64,000 nucleotides of DNA from Hamadaea sp. (GTDB taxonomy: Bacteria; Actinomycetota; Actinomycetes; Mycobacteriales; Micromonosporaceae). How positions within the stretch are numbered: position 1 is the stretch's first letter; every line of letters starts with the position of its first letter. Made by a program: the position numbers and the translations under genes. Below, piece by piece: positions 8,481 to 17,983 of the stretch. Under the pieces are notes generated by a model, which had not been told where the DNA came from, ran no database searches, and saw only the letters and a program-made list of their open reading frames with translations. The DNA is taken from positions 1 to 64,000 of the forward strand of contig NZ_JABFVK010000052.1 of the NCBI RefSeq assembly GCF_013362815.1. The letters run 5' to 3'.

Positions 8481-8861
8481 GGCGCAGGCCGAGCAGGTGC
8501 CGAACAGTTCGAGTGTGTGGCTGACGTCGGAGTAGCCGTGCTCGGCCGCCACTTTGGACGTCCAGTTCTCCACGGCCGGGCCCTCGACCTCGACGGTCGC
8601 CCCGCATGAGCGGCAGACCAGGTGGTGGTGATGGGTGTCGCTGCACCGCCGGTAGAGGTGCTCGCCGCCGGGCGGCCGCATGACGTCGATCTCCTCGGCG
8701 TCGGCCAGCGCCTGCAACGTCCGGTAGACCGTGGTCAGGCCGATCGTGTCGCCGCGGTCGCGCAGCATCGCGTGCAGTTCCTGGGCGCTGTGAAAGCCGT
8801 CGACGTCCGCGAGCAGCGCGGCGACGGCGGTGCGCTGACGGGTGGTGCGCGGTGCGGTCAT
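8466..8861 (-). CDS. zur: Zinc uptake regulator, Fur family
   Basis: The 131-residue metalloregulator has a winged-helix N-terminal half (TTRQRTAVAALL; TIGLTTVYRTLQAL) and a C-terminal metal domain with HHHHLVCRSCG and a second Cys pair FGTCSAC. These are the regulatory and structural zinc ligands of Fur-family proteins. It is assigned as Zur, rather than Fur or Nur, because it is the last gene of znuA-znuC-znuB-zur and its start touches the znuB stop. With zinc bound it would repress the operon at the Zur box at 11494. Confidence 0.88.
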   Translation of the reverse strand: MTAPRTTRQRTAVAALLADVDGFHSAQELHAMLRDRGDTIGLTTVYRTLQALADAEEIDVMRPPGGEHLYRRCSDTHHHHLVCRSCGATVEVEGPAVENWTSKVAAEHGYSDVSHTLELFGTCSACASLSR

Positions 8862-9733
8862 CAGCGGTCCACTTTCAGGAGCACGTCGGGCGGGTCGCAG
8901 GCCGGGTGACCGGTCGGGATCGACCGCCGCCGCCAGGCCCGCAGGCCTGCCGATCCTACCGCCACGACCAGGAACAACGCGATCGCGAAGAGCACGACCG
9001 TCGCACCCACGGCGGTGTCCGACGGCCCGGCGATCACGACGCCCAGGACCGCGCTGGTCAGCCCCAGCGCCATCGACAGCGCCATCGTCGTGCGGAAGCC
9101 GCGGGTGACCAGTTGCGCGGTCGCCACCGGCACCACCATCAGCGCGCTCACGAGCAACAGGCCGATCGAGCGCATGGCCGTGGTCACGGTCACGGCCGCG
9201 GTCACCGCGACGATCACATTGAGCGTACGCACAGGCAGGCCGGCGACTTTGGCATACTCCTCGTCCTGGCAGACCGCGAACAGCCAAGGGCGCAACCCGA
9301 TCGAGACGACGAGGACGGCCACCCCGAGAACGGCGATGGTCACCATGTCGGCGTCGCTGATGGTCAGCGGCGAGCCGAAGAGGAACGCGTTGAGACCCTG
9401 ACTCGCGCCGCTGAGCCCGATCAGGAAGACGCCGCCCGAGATGCCGCCGTAGAAGAGGATCGCCAGCGCGATGTCGCCGGAGGTCTTGCTCCGTTCCCGG
9501 ATGATCTCGACCGCGACGGCGCCGATGATCGCCACCACCGTCGCGACGAGCACCGGCGACTTGTGCATCAGTACGCCGATCCCGACGCCGGTCAGCGCCA
9601 CGTGCCCGATCCCGTCGCCGATGAGCGACAGCCGCCGCTGGACGAGGTAGACGCCGAGGGCGGGCGCGGTGAGCCCGGTGATCGCGGTGCCCAGCAGCGC
9701 GTACTGCATGAATTGATAGGCGAAGATGCTCAT
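8861..9733 (-). CDS. znuB: Zinc ABC transporter permease ZnuB
   Basis: The 290-residue ABC-3 family membrane protein has about eight hydrophobic helices. The ABC-3 segment GDGIGHVALTGVGIG near residue 40, GGVFLIGL and a late VVPVATAQL are visible. It forms the zinc channel with ZnuC and ZnuA. Seventy bases separate it from znuC, and its TGA overlaps the zur ATG by one base. Manganese is the other ion such permeases can carry, but the Zur box and the adjacent zur make zinc more likely. Confidence 0.87.
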   Translation of the reverse strand: MSIFAYQFMQYALLGTAITGLTAPALGVYLVQRRLSLIGDGIGHVALTGVGIGVLMHKSPVLVATVVAIIGAVAVEIIRERSKTSGDIALAILFYGGISGGVFLIGLSGASQGLNAFLFGSPLTISDADMVTIAVLGVAVLVVSIGLRPWLFAVCQDEEYAKVAGLPVRTLNVIVAVTAAVTVTTAMRSIGLLLVSALMVVPVATAQLVTRGFRTTMALSMALGLTSAVLGVVIAGPSDTAVGATVVLFAIALFLVVAVGSAGLRAWRRRSIPTGHPACDPPDVLLKVDR

Positions 9734-9803
9734 GCGATCACCGTCCTGCGGCCGGCGACCGCATGAGTGAGACTGTGCTTGCTGATGATCAGCCTGCGGC
9801 TGC

Positions 9804-10568
9804 TCATGGGGCTTCCCAGAGACTCGGCGGGGTGTGCGGCGGGTGCGGGTGCACGTGGTCGTGCTCCGGGTGGGCGTGGTGTCCCGCCGGTTCGGGCACC
9901 GGTCCGTCGTGCGCCACGAGCCCGTCGTGCAGGACGACTGCCCGGTCGATCAGCGGGGCCAGCGGACCGAGTTCGTGCGCGACGAGGGCCACCGAACCGC
10001 CTTTGGCCACGAAGTCGCCGAGCGCCCCGGCGAAGGTCTCCTGACTGGCGGCGTCCACGCCGGCCGTCGGCTCGTCGAGGATCAGCAGCTCCGGCTCCCC
10101 GGCCAGGGCGCGGGCGATCAACGTGCGCTGCTGCTGACCGCCGGACAACGTCGACACCGGATCGCGTACTCGATCAGCCAGACCGACCGACTCGATCGCC
10201 GCAGTCACCGCCGCCTTGTCCGCCGACGAGGCCGGGCGCCACCCCCGGCGGGCGAGCCGGCCCGCGGCGACGACCTCGCCGACGGTCGCCGGGACGCCGC
10301 CACCGGCCCCGAGCCGTTGCGGCACGTAGCCGATCCGCGGCCACTGGCGGAACCGGCGCAGCGGCGTGCCGAAGAGGCGGACCTCGCCGCCCGCCAGCGG
10401 CACGAGCCCGAGGGCCGCCTTGATCAGCGTGGACTTGCCCGATCCGTTCGCGCCGAGCAGGGCCACGACTTCGCCGCCGTGCACCGTCAGATCGACGCCG
10501 CGAAGGACGGGGCGATCGCCGTACGCGACCACCCCGTGCCGGACTTGCAGGACTTCCGTCACGAACAC
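9804..10568 (-). CDS. znuC: Zinc ABC transporter ATPase ZnuC with His-rich tail
   Basis: The 254-residue ATPase has Walker A GANGSGKST, signature LSGGQQQR, Walker B LLILDEPTA and switch His in VAHELG. The C-terminus ends in a His/Pro-rich tail (HHAHPEHDHVHPHPPH), which could bind zinc and tune activity. This tail is visible but its role is inference. GTG start at 10568 lies inside the end of znuA, giving a ten-base overlap. It energises ZnuB. Confidence 0.87.
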   Translation of the reverse strand: MFVTEVLQVRHGVVAYGDRPVLRGVDLTVHGGEVVALLGANGSGKSTLIKAALGLVPLAGGEVRLFGTPLRRFRQWPRIGYVPQRLGAGGGVPATVGEVVAAGRLARRGWRPASSADKAAVTAAIESVGLADRVRDPVSTLSGGQQQRTLIARALAGEPELLILDEPTAGVDAASQETFAGALGDFVAKGGSVALVAHELGPLAPLIDRAVVLHDGLVAHDGPVPEPAGHHAHPEHDHVHPHPPHTPPSLWEAP

Positions 10569-11473
10569 CCCAGTGCGCTCTGCAACGCCGTCAGGTTCTG
10601 CTTCATCACCGTCAGGTAGTCGCCGGTCGAACCGGACGGCAGTCCCTCGAGCGGGTCGAGGACGGCCGTCTTCGCGCCGACCTCCTTGGCGATCGTCTCG
10701 GAGATCTTCGGGCTCACCAGCGTCTCGGAGAAGATCGTAGTCGCGCCGTATTGCTTGGCCTTCGCCGCGATGTCCGCCAGCGCCTGCGCCGTCGGCTCTT
10801 GTTCGGGGTCGAGCCCGGTCAGCGCGATCTGCGTGAGGTGGTAGCGCTCGGCGAGGTAGCCGAAGGCGGCGTGGCTAGTGAAGATCTCCTTGCGCTGGCA
10901 GGTCTTCAGCCCGGTCGCGAACTCCATGTCCAGCTCGGCGAGGTCGGCCGCGAGTTTCGCCGAGTTGTCGGTGAACTGCGCCTGGTGCGCCGGGTCGGCG
11001 GCGGCGAACTTCGCCGAGACGGCCGCCGCGATGGTCGACAGCCGGGTCGGGTCGAGCCACACGTGCGGGTCCTTGCCTTGCAGCTCGGGGTGTTCGGCCG
11101 ACTCCTCGCCGGTCGCGGTCAGCGTGGGGACCAGCGAGAGCACGTCGATCGCCTTGTCCTTGGCCTGCGCCTCGACCGCCTTGTCCACCTCGGGCTGCAG
11201 GCCCTTGAGGTAGACGACGACCTTCGCCTCCGCGATCTGGGCGAGCTGCTTGGGGCTGAGTTCGAGATCGTGCGGCTCGGCTCCGGGAGCGGTCAGATTG
11301 GTGACCTGCACGGCGTCGCCGCCGATGCGCTGGGCGACGAACTGAAGGGGGTAGAACGCGGCGACCACGGACAGCTTGCCGTCGGCGCCCGCACTGTCCT
11401 TCCCGCAAGCGGTCAGGCCCCCGGCGAGCAGTACGCCCGCCGTCGCGACCGTGAGGAGGTGGCGAAGTCTCAT
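10559..11473 (-). CDS. znuA: Zinc-binding lipoprotein ZnuA
   Basis: The 304-residue cluster A-I solute-binding protein captures zinc outside the membrane. The lipoprotein signal ends in lipobox LTAC (Cys ~24). Metal ligands expected of the family are visible: His in GAEPHDLELSP, His in KDPHVWLDP, His in TSHAAFGYLA and the late acidic ligand near AVLDPLEG. The loop between the first two is short (EESAEHPE) instead of the long His-rich loop of some ZnuAs. The ATG at 11473 follows an AGGGGAG site; GTG codons at 11479 and 11482 are alternatives. First gene of the operon. Confidence 0.88.
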   Translation of the reverse strand: MRLRHLLTVATAGVLLAGGLTACGKDSAGADGKLSVVAAFYPLQFVAQRIGGDAVQVTNLTAPGAEPHDLELSPKQLAQIAEAKVVVYLKGLQPEVDKAVEAQAKDKAIDVLSLVPTLTATGEESAEHPELQGKDPHVWLDPTRLSTIAAAVSAKFAAADPAHQAQFTDNSAKLAADLAELDMEFATGLKTCQRKEIFTSHAAFGYLAERYHLTQIALTGLDPEQEPTAQALADIAAKAKQYGATTIFSETLVSPKISETIAKEVGAKTAVLDPLEGLPSGSTGDYLTVMKQNLTALQSALGCS

Positions 11474-11493
11474 GGTCACCACTCTCCCCTAAA

Positions 11494-11508
11494 TGAGAAT
11501 GATTGTCA
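11494..11508. promoter_or_regulatory. Zur box
   Basis: TGAGAATGATTGTCA is a palindrome of the actinobacterial Zur type (TGA-AAT-ATT-TCA). It lies 21 bases upstream of znuA and 57 bases upstream of the divergent ABM-domain gene, so zinc could regulate both. Confidence 0.85.
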
Positions 11509-11564
11509 AAAGCGTTTTCATGTTGTGACCCATTACGCTGTACAACCGGAGGAGGACGATCTGG

Positions 11565-11903
11565 ATGCTGGTCTTCAACAGGTTCGTGGTCAGCCCGGAG
11601 TCCGGCGACGGCGTCGAGGCTTTCGTCGGTCGTGCGCACGCTGCCCTGGAAGCGCTGGCGGCCCGGCCCGGCTACGTACGCGGGGAGCTGACCCGGTCGC
11701 TGGACGAGCCCGCGTCCTGGTGTCTCGTCACGGAATGGGCCAACGTGGGGGCGTACCGGCGGGCGTTGGGCGCGTTCGAGGTCAAGATGACCGCCACGCC
11801 GCTGCTGGCCGAGTCGCTCTACGAGCCGGTGGCCTACGAGACGCTCGCCTCAGCCCCGCCCGGCGGCCCCGTCGAGCCACGCACCAGCGATCGAGTTGTA
11901 TAG
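11565..11903 (+). CDS. Antibiotic biosynthesis monooxygenase (ABM) domain protein
   Basis: The 112-residue single-domain protein has the dimeric ferredoxin-like ABM fold pattern (FNRFVVSPESGDGVEAFV ... RPGYVRGEL ... WCLVTEWANVGAYRRAL). Such proteins include quinone-forming monooxygenases and haem-degrading enzymes, and the substrate here is unknown. A strong GGAGGAGG site lies eight bases before the ATG. It is divergent from znuA across the Zur box and just upstream of a small membrane protein gene, whose promoter overlaps its stop. Confidence 0.7.
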   Translation: MLVFNRFVVSPESGDGVEAFVGRAHAALEALAARPGYVRGELTRSLDEPASWCLVTEWANVGAYRRALGAFEVKMTATPLLAESLYEPVAYETLASAPPGGPVEPRTSDRVV

Positions 11904-11908
11904 AGTCG

Positions 11909-12403
11909 GTGACCGTGACGCAGCCCACGCTTGAGGGCGTCCCGCCCGGCCCCGGAGCCCGGCCGCCCTTCGTCGCGGCCCCGACCGAGGGGTCGTCCAC
12001 GCGCCTCTGGTGGGGACTCGGCACAGGAGCGGCGGCCCTGCTGCTGTTCTGCGGCGGTGGTCTCGCCCTCCTCGTGGGGCTCGGGATCACCGGATACCGC
12101 GCGGCGGAGGACCAGGCCCGGCAGACCATGACGCGCTATCTCGACGCGCTGGAGCGAGGCAAGCCGGCCGAGGCGTACGACCTGGTCTGCGGTGACCTGC
12201 GGAAGCGTTACGACCTCGACGAGTTCCAAGCGCTGGAACGGGATGTGATCACGAGCACCGGCTACACCCTCGGCGACGTGAACGCGAACACGTTCGAGAT
12301 GCCCGTGACCCTGGAGTACGCGTCCGGTCCCGACCGGAATGTGGTCTATCAGCTCGTGACGAACAGTTCGACGGGCCGGGTCGAGGTCTGCGGGACCACC
12401 TGA
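11909..12403 (+). CDS. Single-pass membrane protein with NTF2-like (DUF4878-type) outer domain
   Basis: The 164-residue product has a proline-rich cytoplasmic start, one membrane helix (residues ~37-62) and an extracytoplasmic domain whose helix pattern YLDALERGKPAEAYDLVCGDLR is typical of actinobacterial DUF4878/NTF2-like proteins. Two cysteines (in LVCGDL and VEVCGTT) could form a disulfide. A TATAGA -10 six bases before the GTG at 11909 points to a leaderless transcript and decides the start. Function unknown. Confidence 0.65.
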   Translation: MTVTQPTLEGVPPGPGARPPFVAAPTEGSSTRLWWGLGTGAAALLLFCGGGLALLVGLGITGYRAAEDQARQTMTRYLDALERGKPAEAYDLVCGDLRKRYDLDEFQALERDVITSTGYTLGDVNANTFEMPVTLEYASGPDRNVVYQLVTNSSTGRVEVCGTT

Positions 12404-12548
12404 TCCCTCGGCGCACGCGTCCCCGCGGCTCCAGTAGCGTTATTCGGGTGCCGGTCGCCGGACCGGCCCATATGGTCGTCTGGGTACGCCCAGCGGCAAT
12501 CCCGCCGACATCCAGCCGGCGGCAGCCTCCATGGAAGGAGTCATTCTC

Positions 12549-13928
12549 ATGCCTGCGGATCGCATCGACAAGGTCGTCAATCTCGCCAAGAAGCGAGGCT
12601 TCGTCTTTCCGTCCAGCGAGATTTACGGCGGCACCCGATCGGCCTGGGACTACGGTCCGCTGGGCATCGAGCTGAAGGAGAACGTCCGCCGGCAGTGGTG
12701 GCGGACGATGGTCCAGCTCCGCGACGACATCGTCGGCCTCGACTCGGCCGTCATCCTGGCCCGCCAGGTCTGGGAGGCGTCCGGCCACGTCCGGGAGTTC
12801 ACCGACCCGCTGACCGAGTGCACCAAGTGCCACAAGCGGTTCCGGGCCGACCACCTCGAAGAGGCGTTCCTGGCCAAGAAGCCGGACGCGATCTTCGACC
12901 TCGCCGAGCTGAACTGCCCCAACTGCGGCAACAAGGGCACCTTCACCGAGCCGCGCATGTTCAACGGCATGATGAAGACCTTCCTGGGCGCCGTCGACAG
13001 CGAAGACGGCCTGCATTACCTGCGCCCCGAGACGGCACAGGGCATCTTCGTGAACTACAACAACGTCGCGAACTCGGCCCGCAAGAAGCCGCCGTTCGGC
13101 ATCGCGCAGGTCGGCAAGAGCTTCCGGAACGAGATCACCCCGGGCAACTTCATCTTCCGGACCCGGGAGTTCGAGCAGATGGAGATGGAGTTCTTCGTCG
13201 AGCCGGGCAGCGACGAGCAGTGGCACGAGTACTGGCTTCAGGAGCGCTGGAACTGGTACACCGGCCTCGGCATCAACCCGGAGAACCTGCGCTTCTTCGA
13301 GCACCCGAAGGAGAAGCTCTCCCACTACGCGAAGCGTACGGTCGACATCGAGTATCGCTTCCAGTTCGGTGGCACCGAGTTCTCCGAGCTCGAGGGCATC
13401 GCCAACCGGACCGACTTCGACCTCTCGACGCACTCGAAGGCGTCCGGCGTCGATCTGTCCTACTTCGACCAGGACAAGGGCGAGCGCTGGTTCCCGTACG
13501 TCATCGAGCCGGCGGCCGGCCTCACCCGGGCGGTGCTGGCGTTCCTGCTCGACGCGTACGACGAGGACGAGGCGCCCAACACCAAGGGCGGCGTCGACGT
13601 GCGTACCGTGATGCGCTTCGACAAGCGGCTCGCGCCGGTGAAGGTCGCGGTGCTGCCGTTGTCGCGTAACGAGAAGCTGTCGCCGAAGGCGAAGGAGCTG
13701 GCCGCCACGCTCCGGCAGCGCTGGACCGTCGACTTCGACGACGCTCAGGCGATCGGCCGTCGCTACCGCCGCCAGGACGAGATCGGTACGCCGTACTGCG
13801 TCACCGTCGATTTCGACACGCTCGAGGACAACGCCGTGACGGTACGCGACCGGGACACCATGACGCAGGAGCGGGTGGGCCTCGACCGGGTCGAGAACTA
13901 CCTTCTCGAGCGCCTTCCGGGCTGCTGA
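12549..13928 (+). CDS. glyS: Glycyl-tRNA synthetase, dimeric type
   Basis: The 459-residue class II enzyme charges tRNA-Gly. The start motif [13 protein letters not shown], zinc-type knuckles (CTKCHKRF and CPNCGNKG), the class II motif 2 region ([20 protein letters not shown]) and motif 3 near [11 protein letters not shown] are all present. Length fits the alpha2 bacterial/archaeal type. The ATG at 12549 is chosen because GGAAGGAG lies eight bases upstream. An ATG at 12531 would place that site inside the gene. It is monocistronic and followed by a long hairpin. Confidence 0.93.
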   Translation: MPADRIDKVVNLAKKRGFVFPSSEIYGGTRSAWDYGPLGIELKENVRRQWWRTMVQLRDDIVGLDSAVILARQVWEASGHVREFTDPLTECTKCHKRFRADHLEEAFLAKKPDAIFDLAELNCPNCGNKGTFTEPRMFNGMMKTFLGAVDSEDGLHYLRPETAQGIFVNYNNVANSARKKPPFGIAQVGKSFRNEITPGNFIFRTREFEQMEMEFFVEPGSDEQWHEYWLQERWNWYTGLGINPENLRFFEHPKEKLSHYAKRTVDIEYRFQFGGTEFSELEGIANRTDFDLSTHSKASGVDLSYFDQDKGERWFPYVIEPAAGLTRAVLAFLLDAYDEDEAPNTKGGVDVRTVMRFDKRLAPVKVAVLPLSRNEKLSPKAKELAATLRQRWTVDFDDAQAIGRRYRRQDEIGTPYCVTVDFDTLEDNAVTVRDRDTMTQERVGLDRVENYLLERLPGC

Positions 13929-13945
13929 CTCCTGTTTCTTTTGTT

Positions 13946-14007
13946 GCGTTATCCCGGGATATCGCGGTTATCGGCGTCGTCGAGGCCGCGATATCCCCGG
14001 ATAACGC
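13946..14007. terminator. Long intergenic hairpin (family GATAACGC, copy B)
   Basis: Arms 13946-13967 and 13986-14007 are complementary over 22 bases with a single mismatch, around an 18-base loop. It starts 18 bases after the glyS stop. Its right arm and loop share GACGAGGCCGCGATATC-like sequence with copy A at 4774. The first arm lies 85 bases before the hrpA promoter. Confidence 0.7.
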
Positions 14008-14092
14008 GAGCGGGAGCCATCCGACGCGGGCGGGAGCGCGCGCGGAAATCAAGGTGAGAGCGGGCCGGGGCAACGGATACCCTGGCAGTGCC

Positions 14093-17000
14093 ATGAGCAC
14101 ATCCGAGGAGAGCCGGCCCGAGCGCCCGACGCAGCGCCGCGAAGACGGACAAACGCCGCGTAAGCCCGCTAATCGCCGCAGGGGGCCGCGCCGCCCGGAA
14201 AAGCGGGAGCGAAGGGGCCGTACGCCGGAGCAGCTCCAGCACCGGCGGGAGAGCGTACCGAAGATCCGGTATCCCGAGGAACTGCCGGTCAGCCAGCGCA
14301 AGGACGAGATCCTCGAAGCCATCCGCGACAACCAGGTCGTGATCGTCGCGGGCGAAACGGGTTCGGGCAAGACGACCCAGCTCCCCAAGATCTGCCTGGA
14401 GCTGGGCCGGGGCGTCGAGGGCATGATCGGGCACACCCAGCCGCGGCGGCTCGCTGCGCGTACGGTCGCCGACCGGATCGCCGACGAGCTCGGGGTGGAG
14501 CTGGGGGAGCAGGTCGGTTATCAGGTCCGGTTCGGCGGCAACGTCGGCGACCAGACCCTCGTCAAGCTCATGACCGACGGCATCCTGCTCGCCGAGCTGG
14601 CCCACGATCGGCGGCTCACGGCGTACGACACGCTCATCATCGACGAGGCGCACGAGCGCAGCCTCAACATCGACTTCATCCTCGGCTATCTCAAGCAGCT
14701 GCTGCCGAGTCGCCCGGAGCTGAAGGTGATCATCACTTCGGCGACCATCGAGACCGAGCGGTTCGCCCAGCACTTCGCGGGCGCGGACGGCAAGCCCGCC
14801 CCGATCATCGAGGTCTCGGGCCGCACCTACCCGGTCGAGCTGCGCTACCGCCCGCTCGTCGTCGAAGGGGATGAAGAGGACACCGACGAGGCCCGCGACC
14901 AGGTCACCGCCATCTCCGACGCGGTCGACGAGCTGGCCGCCGAGGGCCCCGGCGACATCCTGGTCTTCCTCTCGGGCGAGCGCGAGATCCGGGACACCGC
15001 CGACGCCCTCACGCGCCGTCAACTCCGCTTCACCGAGATCATCCCCTTGTACGCCAGACTCTCCACCGCGGAACAGCATCGAGTCTTCGCGCCGCATACG
15101 GGACGGCGGATCGTGCTCGCCACCAACGTGGCGGAGACGTCGCTGACGGTGCCCGGCATCAAATACGTCATCGACCCCGGCACCGCCCGGATCTCCCGGT
15201 ACAGCCAGCGCTTGAAGGTGCAGCGGCTGCCCATCGAGCCGGTGTCGCAGGCGAGCGCCAACCAGCGGGCCGGTCGATGTGGCCGGACGAGCGACGGCAT
15301 CGCCGTGCGGCTCTACTCCGAGGAGGAGTACCAGGCCCGGCCGGAGTTCACCGATCCGGAAATCCTGCGGACGAACCTCGCCTCGGTCATCTTGCAGATG
15401 GTGGCGCTGCGGCTGGGCGAGGTCGAGGACTTCCCGTTCATCGACCCACCGGACCGGCGCAACATCCGTGACGGCTACGACCTGCTCCACGAACTTGGCG
15501 CGCTGACCGCCGAGGGGACGCTGACCCCGGTCGGGCGGCGGCTGGCCCGGATTCCCGCCGACCCCCGATTGGGCCGGATGATCCTGGAGGCGGAGCGTAC
15601 GGGCTGTCTGCGCGAGGTGCTGGTGATCGCGGCGGCGCTGTCCATTCAGGACCCTCGGGAACGGCCCCAGGACAAGCAACAGCAGGCGAGCCAGTCACAC
15701 GCCCGGTTCGCCGACAAGGAGTCGGACTTCCTGGCGTACCTGAATCTCTGGAACTATCTGCACGAACAGCAGCAGGAACTCTCGGGCAACCAGTTCCGCC
15801 GGCTGTGCAAATCGGAGTACCTGCATTATCTCCGCGTACGCGAATGGCAGGACCTCTTCGGCCAGCTGCGCCGGGCGGTGGCGGAGAACGGGGATCGGCA
15901 GCAGGCGGTGACCGCAGCGCCCGACCCGGACTCCTCCGTCGACGGCGACGCGATCCACCAGGCGTTGCTGGCCGGTCTCCTGAGCCACATCGGTCTCTAC
16001 GAGCAGGAGAAGCGCGAGTACGCCGGAGCCCGCGGCGCGAAGTTCGCGATCTTCCCGGGCTCGGTGCTCTTCAAACGATCCCCCCGCTTCGTGATGGCCG
16101 CCGAACTGGTGGAGACGTCCCGGCTCTGGGCCCGGACGGTCGCCAAGGTCGAGCCGGAGTGGGTCGAGAAGCTCGCCGGGCATCTGGTCAAGCGTTCCTA
16201 CAGCGAGCCGCACTGGTCCCGGAAGGCCGCCGCCGTCCTCGCCTACGAGCGGGTCATGTTGTACGGCGTACCGCTGGTCGTGCAGCGCCGGGTGAACTTC
16301 GGGCAGATCGACGCGCCGCTGTCCCGGGAGCTGTTCATCCGGCACGCGCTGGTCGAGGGGGACTGGGACACCCGGCACGAGTTCTTCGCCAAGAACAAGG
16401 AGCTCCTGGGCGAGGTCGAGGAGCTGGAGAGCCGGGCTCGCCGCCGCGACATCCTCGTCGACGACCAGACGCTGTTCGACTTCTACGACGCCCGCATCCC
16501 GGCCGACGTGGTTTCCGGGCGGCACTTCGACAGCTGGTGGAAGGGCATCCGGCGGCAACAGCCCGAGCTGCTCACCTTCGATCCCGCCATGCTGGTCAAC
16601 GCCGGAGCCGGCGGGGTCACCGAGGCCGACTTCCCGGACGTGTGGCGTACGGGGGATCACGAGTTCCCGCTGACCTATCAGTTCGAGCCGGGCACGGCGG
16701 CCGACGGCGTGACGGTGCACATCCCGCTTCCGGCGCTCGCGGGTCTCACGACCGAGGGCTTCGACTGGCAGATCCCGGGACTGCGTGAGGAACTGGTGAC
16801 CTCGCTGCTGCGCGGGCTGCCCAAGGTGCTGCGGCGGCATTTCGTGCCCGTCCCCGATCACGCCAAGTACGCCTTGACCCAGCTCAAGCCGTACGAGGGA
16901 ACACTGCTGGAGGGGCTCGGGCGGCACCTGCATCGGCTGGCCGCCGTCGAGATCCCGTATGACGCCTGGGATCTGTCGCGTATCCCCGACTACTTGCGGA

Positions 17001-17983
17001 TGACATTCTCCGTGGAGGACGGCGGCAAGGTGCTCGCGACCGGCAAGGATCTGGTCGCGATCCAGGAACAGCTGCGTCCGAAGACCAAGGAGGTCTTCCA
17101 CGAGGCAGTCTCCGATGTGGAGCAGTCCGGGCTGCGCGAGTTCCCCGAGACCGAGATCCCGCGATCGGTCGACCGCAAGCGCATGGGGTACACCGTCACG
17201 GCGTACCCGGCGCTGCACGACGAGGGCGACTCGGTCGGCGTACGCCTCTATGAAAGCGAAGCCGAGCAGCAGAAGGCGATGTGGCGAGGCACCCGGCGAC
17301 TGCTGATGCTCAACCTGCCCTTCTCGCCGGTCCGTTATCTGTCGAGCCGCCTGGACAACGCCGCGAAGCTGGCGCTGAGCCGTGGGCCGCACGGCAGCGT
17401 CGCCGCCCTCCTCGACGACTGCGTCGCCTGTGCGGTGGACCGGGTCATCGCCGAGAGCGGCGGCCCGGCCTGGGAACCGCAGGCGTTCGCGAAGCTGCAG
17501 GAGACCGTCCGGGAGCGCCTGTTCGAGGCGTTCGAGGAAGTGGTCTCCAAAGTGCAGCTGATCCTCAAGGCGTCGTTCGAGATCGAGCGCCGGCTGAAGG
17601 CGGTGTCGAACATCGCGTACGTGGCGGCCGTCAACGACATCCGCAAGCAGCTCACCGGCCTGATCCGGCCGGGTTTCGTGGCGGAGACGGGCTGGTGGCT
17701 GCTGCCGCATCTCCAGCGCTACCTCAAGGCGATCGACATCCGGTTGGAGAAGCTACCCGGCAACATCCAACGCGACCGGTCCCACACGGATCTGATCCAC
17801 GAGATCCAGCAGGAGTACGCCGACGTCGTCGCCCAGCTCCCGCCCGCCCGCCGGGCGGCCGACGCGGTCACCCAGATCCCCTGGATGATCGAGGAGCTGC
17901 GGGTCAGCTACTTCGCGCAGAGCATGGGGACGGCATATCCGATCTCGGACGTGCGCATCTTCCGCGCGATCGACGCCCTCTAA
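14093..17983 (+). CDS. hrpA: ATP-dependent RNA helicase HrpA
   Basis: The 1296-residue DEAH-box helicase is full length for HrpA. After a basic, disordered N-terminus come Walker A GETGSGKTTQ (~87), the DEAH motif DEAHERSLNIDF (~182), SAT in ITSATIE, the helicase C motifs TNVAETSLTVPGIKYVID and QRAGRCGRT, then the winged-helix, ratchet and OB-type region and the long HrpA C-terminal domain. The ATG at 14093 begins the basic leader and lies close to a GGATACCC -10-like site. It acts on mRNA and stalled ribosomes in E. coli; the same role here is inference. Confidence 0.92.
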   Translation: MSTSEESRPERPTQRREDGQTPRKPANRRRGPRRPEKRERRGRTPEQLQHRRESVPKIRYPEELPVSQRKDEILEAIRDNQVVIVAGETGSGKTTQLPKICLELGRGVEGMIGHTQPRRLAARTVADRIADELGVELGEQVGYQVRFGGNVGDQTLVKLMTDGILLAELAHDRRLTAYDTLIIDEAHERSLNIDFILGYLKQLLPSRPELKVIITSATIETERFAQHFAGADGKPAPIIEVSGRTYPVELRYRPLVVEGDEEDTDEARDQVTAISDAVDELAAEGPGDILVFLSGEREIRDTADALTRRQLRFTEIIPLYARLSTAEQHRVFAPHTGRRIVLATNVAETSLTVPGIKYVIDPGTARISRYSQRLKVQRLPIEPVSQASANQRAGRCGRTSDGIAVRLYSEEEYQARPEFTDPEILRTNLASVILQMVALRLGEVEDFPFIDPPDRRNIRDGYDLLHELGALTAEGTLTPVGRRLARIPADPRLGRMILEAERTGCLREVLVIAAALSIQDPRERPQDKQQQASQSHARFADKESDFLAYLNLWNYLHEQQQELSGNQFRRLCKSEYLHYLRVREWQDLFGQLRRAVAENGDRQQAVTAAPDPDSSVDGDAIHQALLAGLLSHIGLYEQEKREYAGARGAKFAIFPGSVLFKRSPRFVMAAELVETSRLWARTVAKVEPEWVEKLAGHLVKRSYSEPHWSRKAAAVLAYERVMLYGVPLVVQRRVNFGQIDAPLSRELFIRHALVEGDWDTRHEFFAKNKELLGEVEELESRARRRDILVDDQTLFDFYDARIPADVVSGRHFDSWWKGIRRQQPELLTFDPAMLVNAGAGGVTEADFPDVWRTGDHEFPLTYQFEPGTAADGVTVHIPLPALAGLTTEGFDWQIPGLREELVTSLLRGLPKVLRRHFVPVPDHAKYALTQLKPYEGTLLEGLGRHLHRLAAVEIPYDAWDLSRIPDYLRMTFSVEDGGKVLATGKDLVAIQEQLRPKTKEVFHEAVSDVEQSGLREFPETEIPRSVDRKRMGYTVTAYPALHDEGDSVGVRLYESEAEQQKAMWRGTRRLLMLNLPFSPVRYLSSRLDNAAKLALSRGPHGSVAALLDDCVACAVDRVIAESGGPAWEPQAFAKLQETVRERLFEAFEEVVSKVQLILKASFEIERRLKAVSNIAYVAAVNDIRKQLTGLIRPGFVAETGWWLLPHLQRYLKAIDIRLEKLPGNIQRDRSHTDLIHEIQQEYADVVAQLPPARRAADAVTQIPWMIEELRVSYFAQSMGTAYPISDVRIFRAIDAL

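Noticed and set aside
12531-12548. Earlier ATG for glycyl-tRNA synthetase
   Set aside because: The strong GGAAGGAG site lies between it and the ATG at 12549, so the later ATG is the real start.
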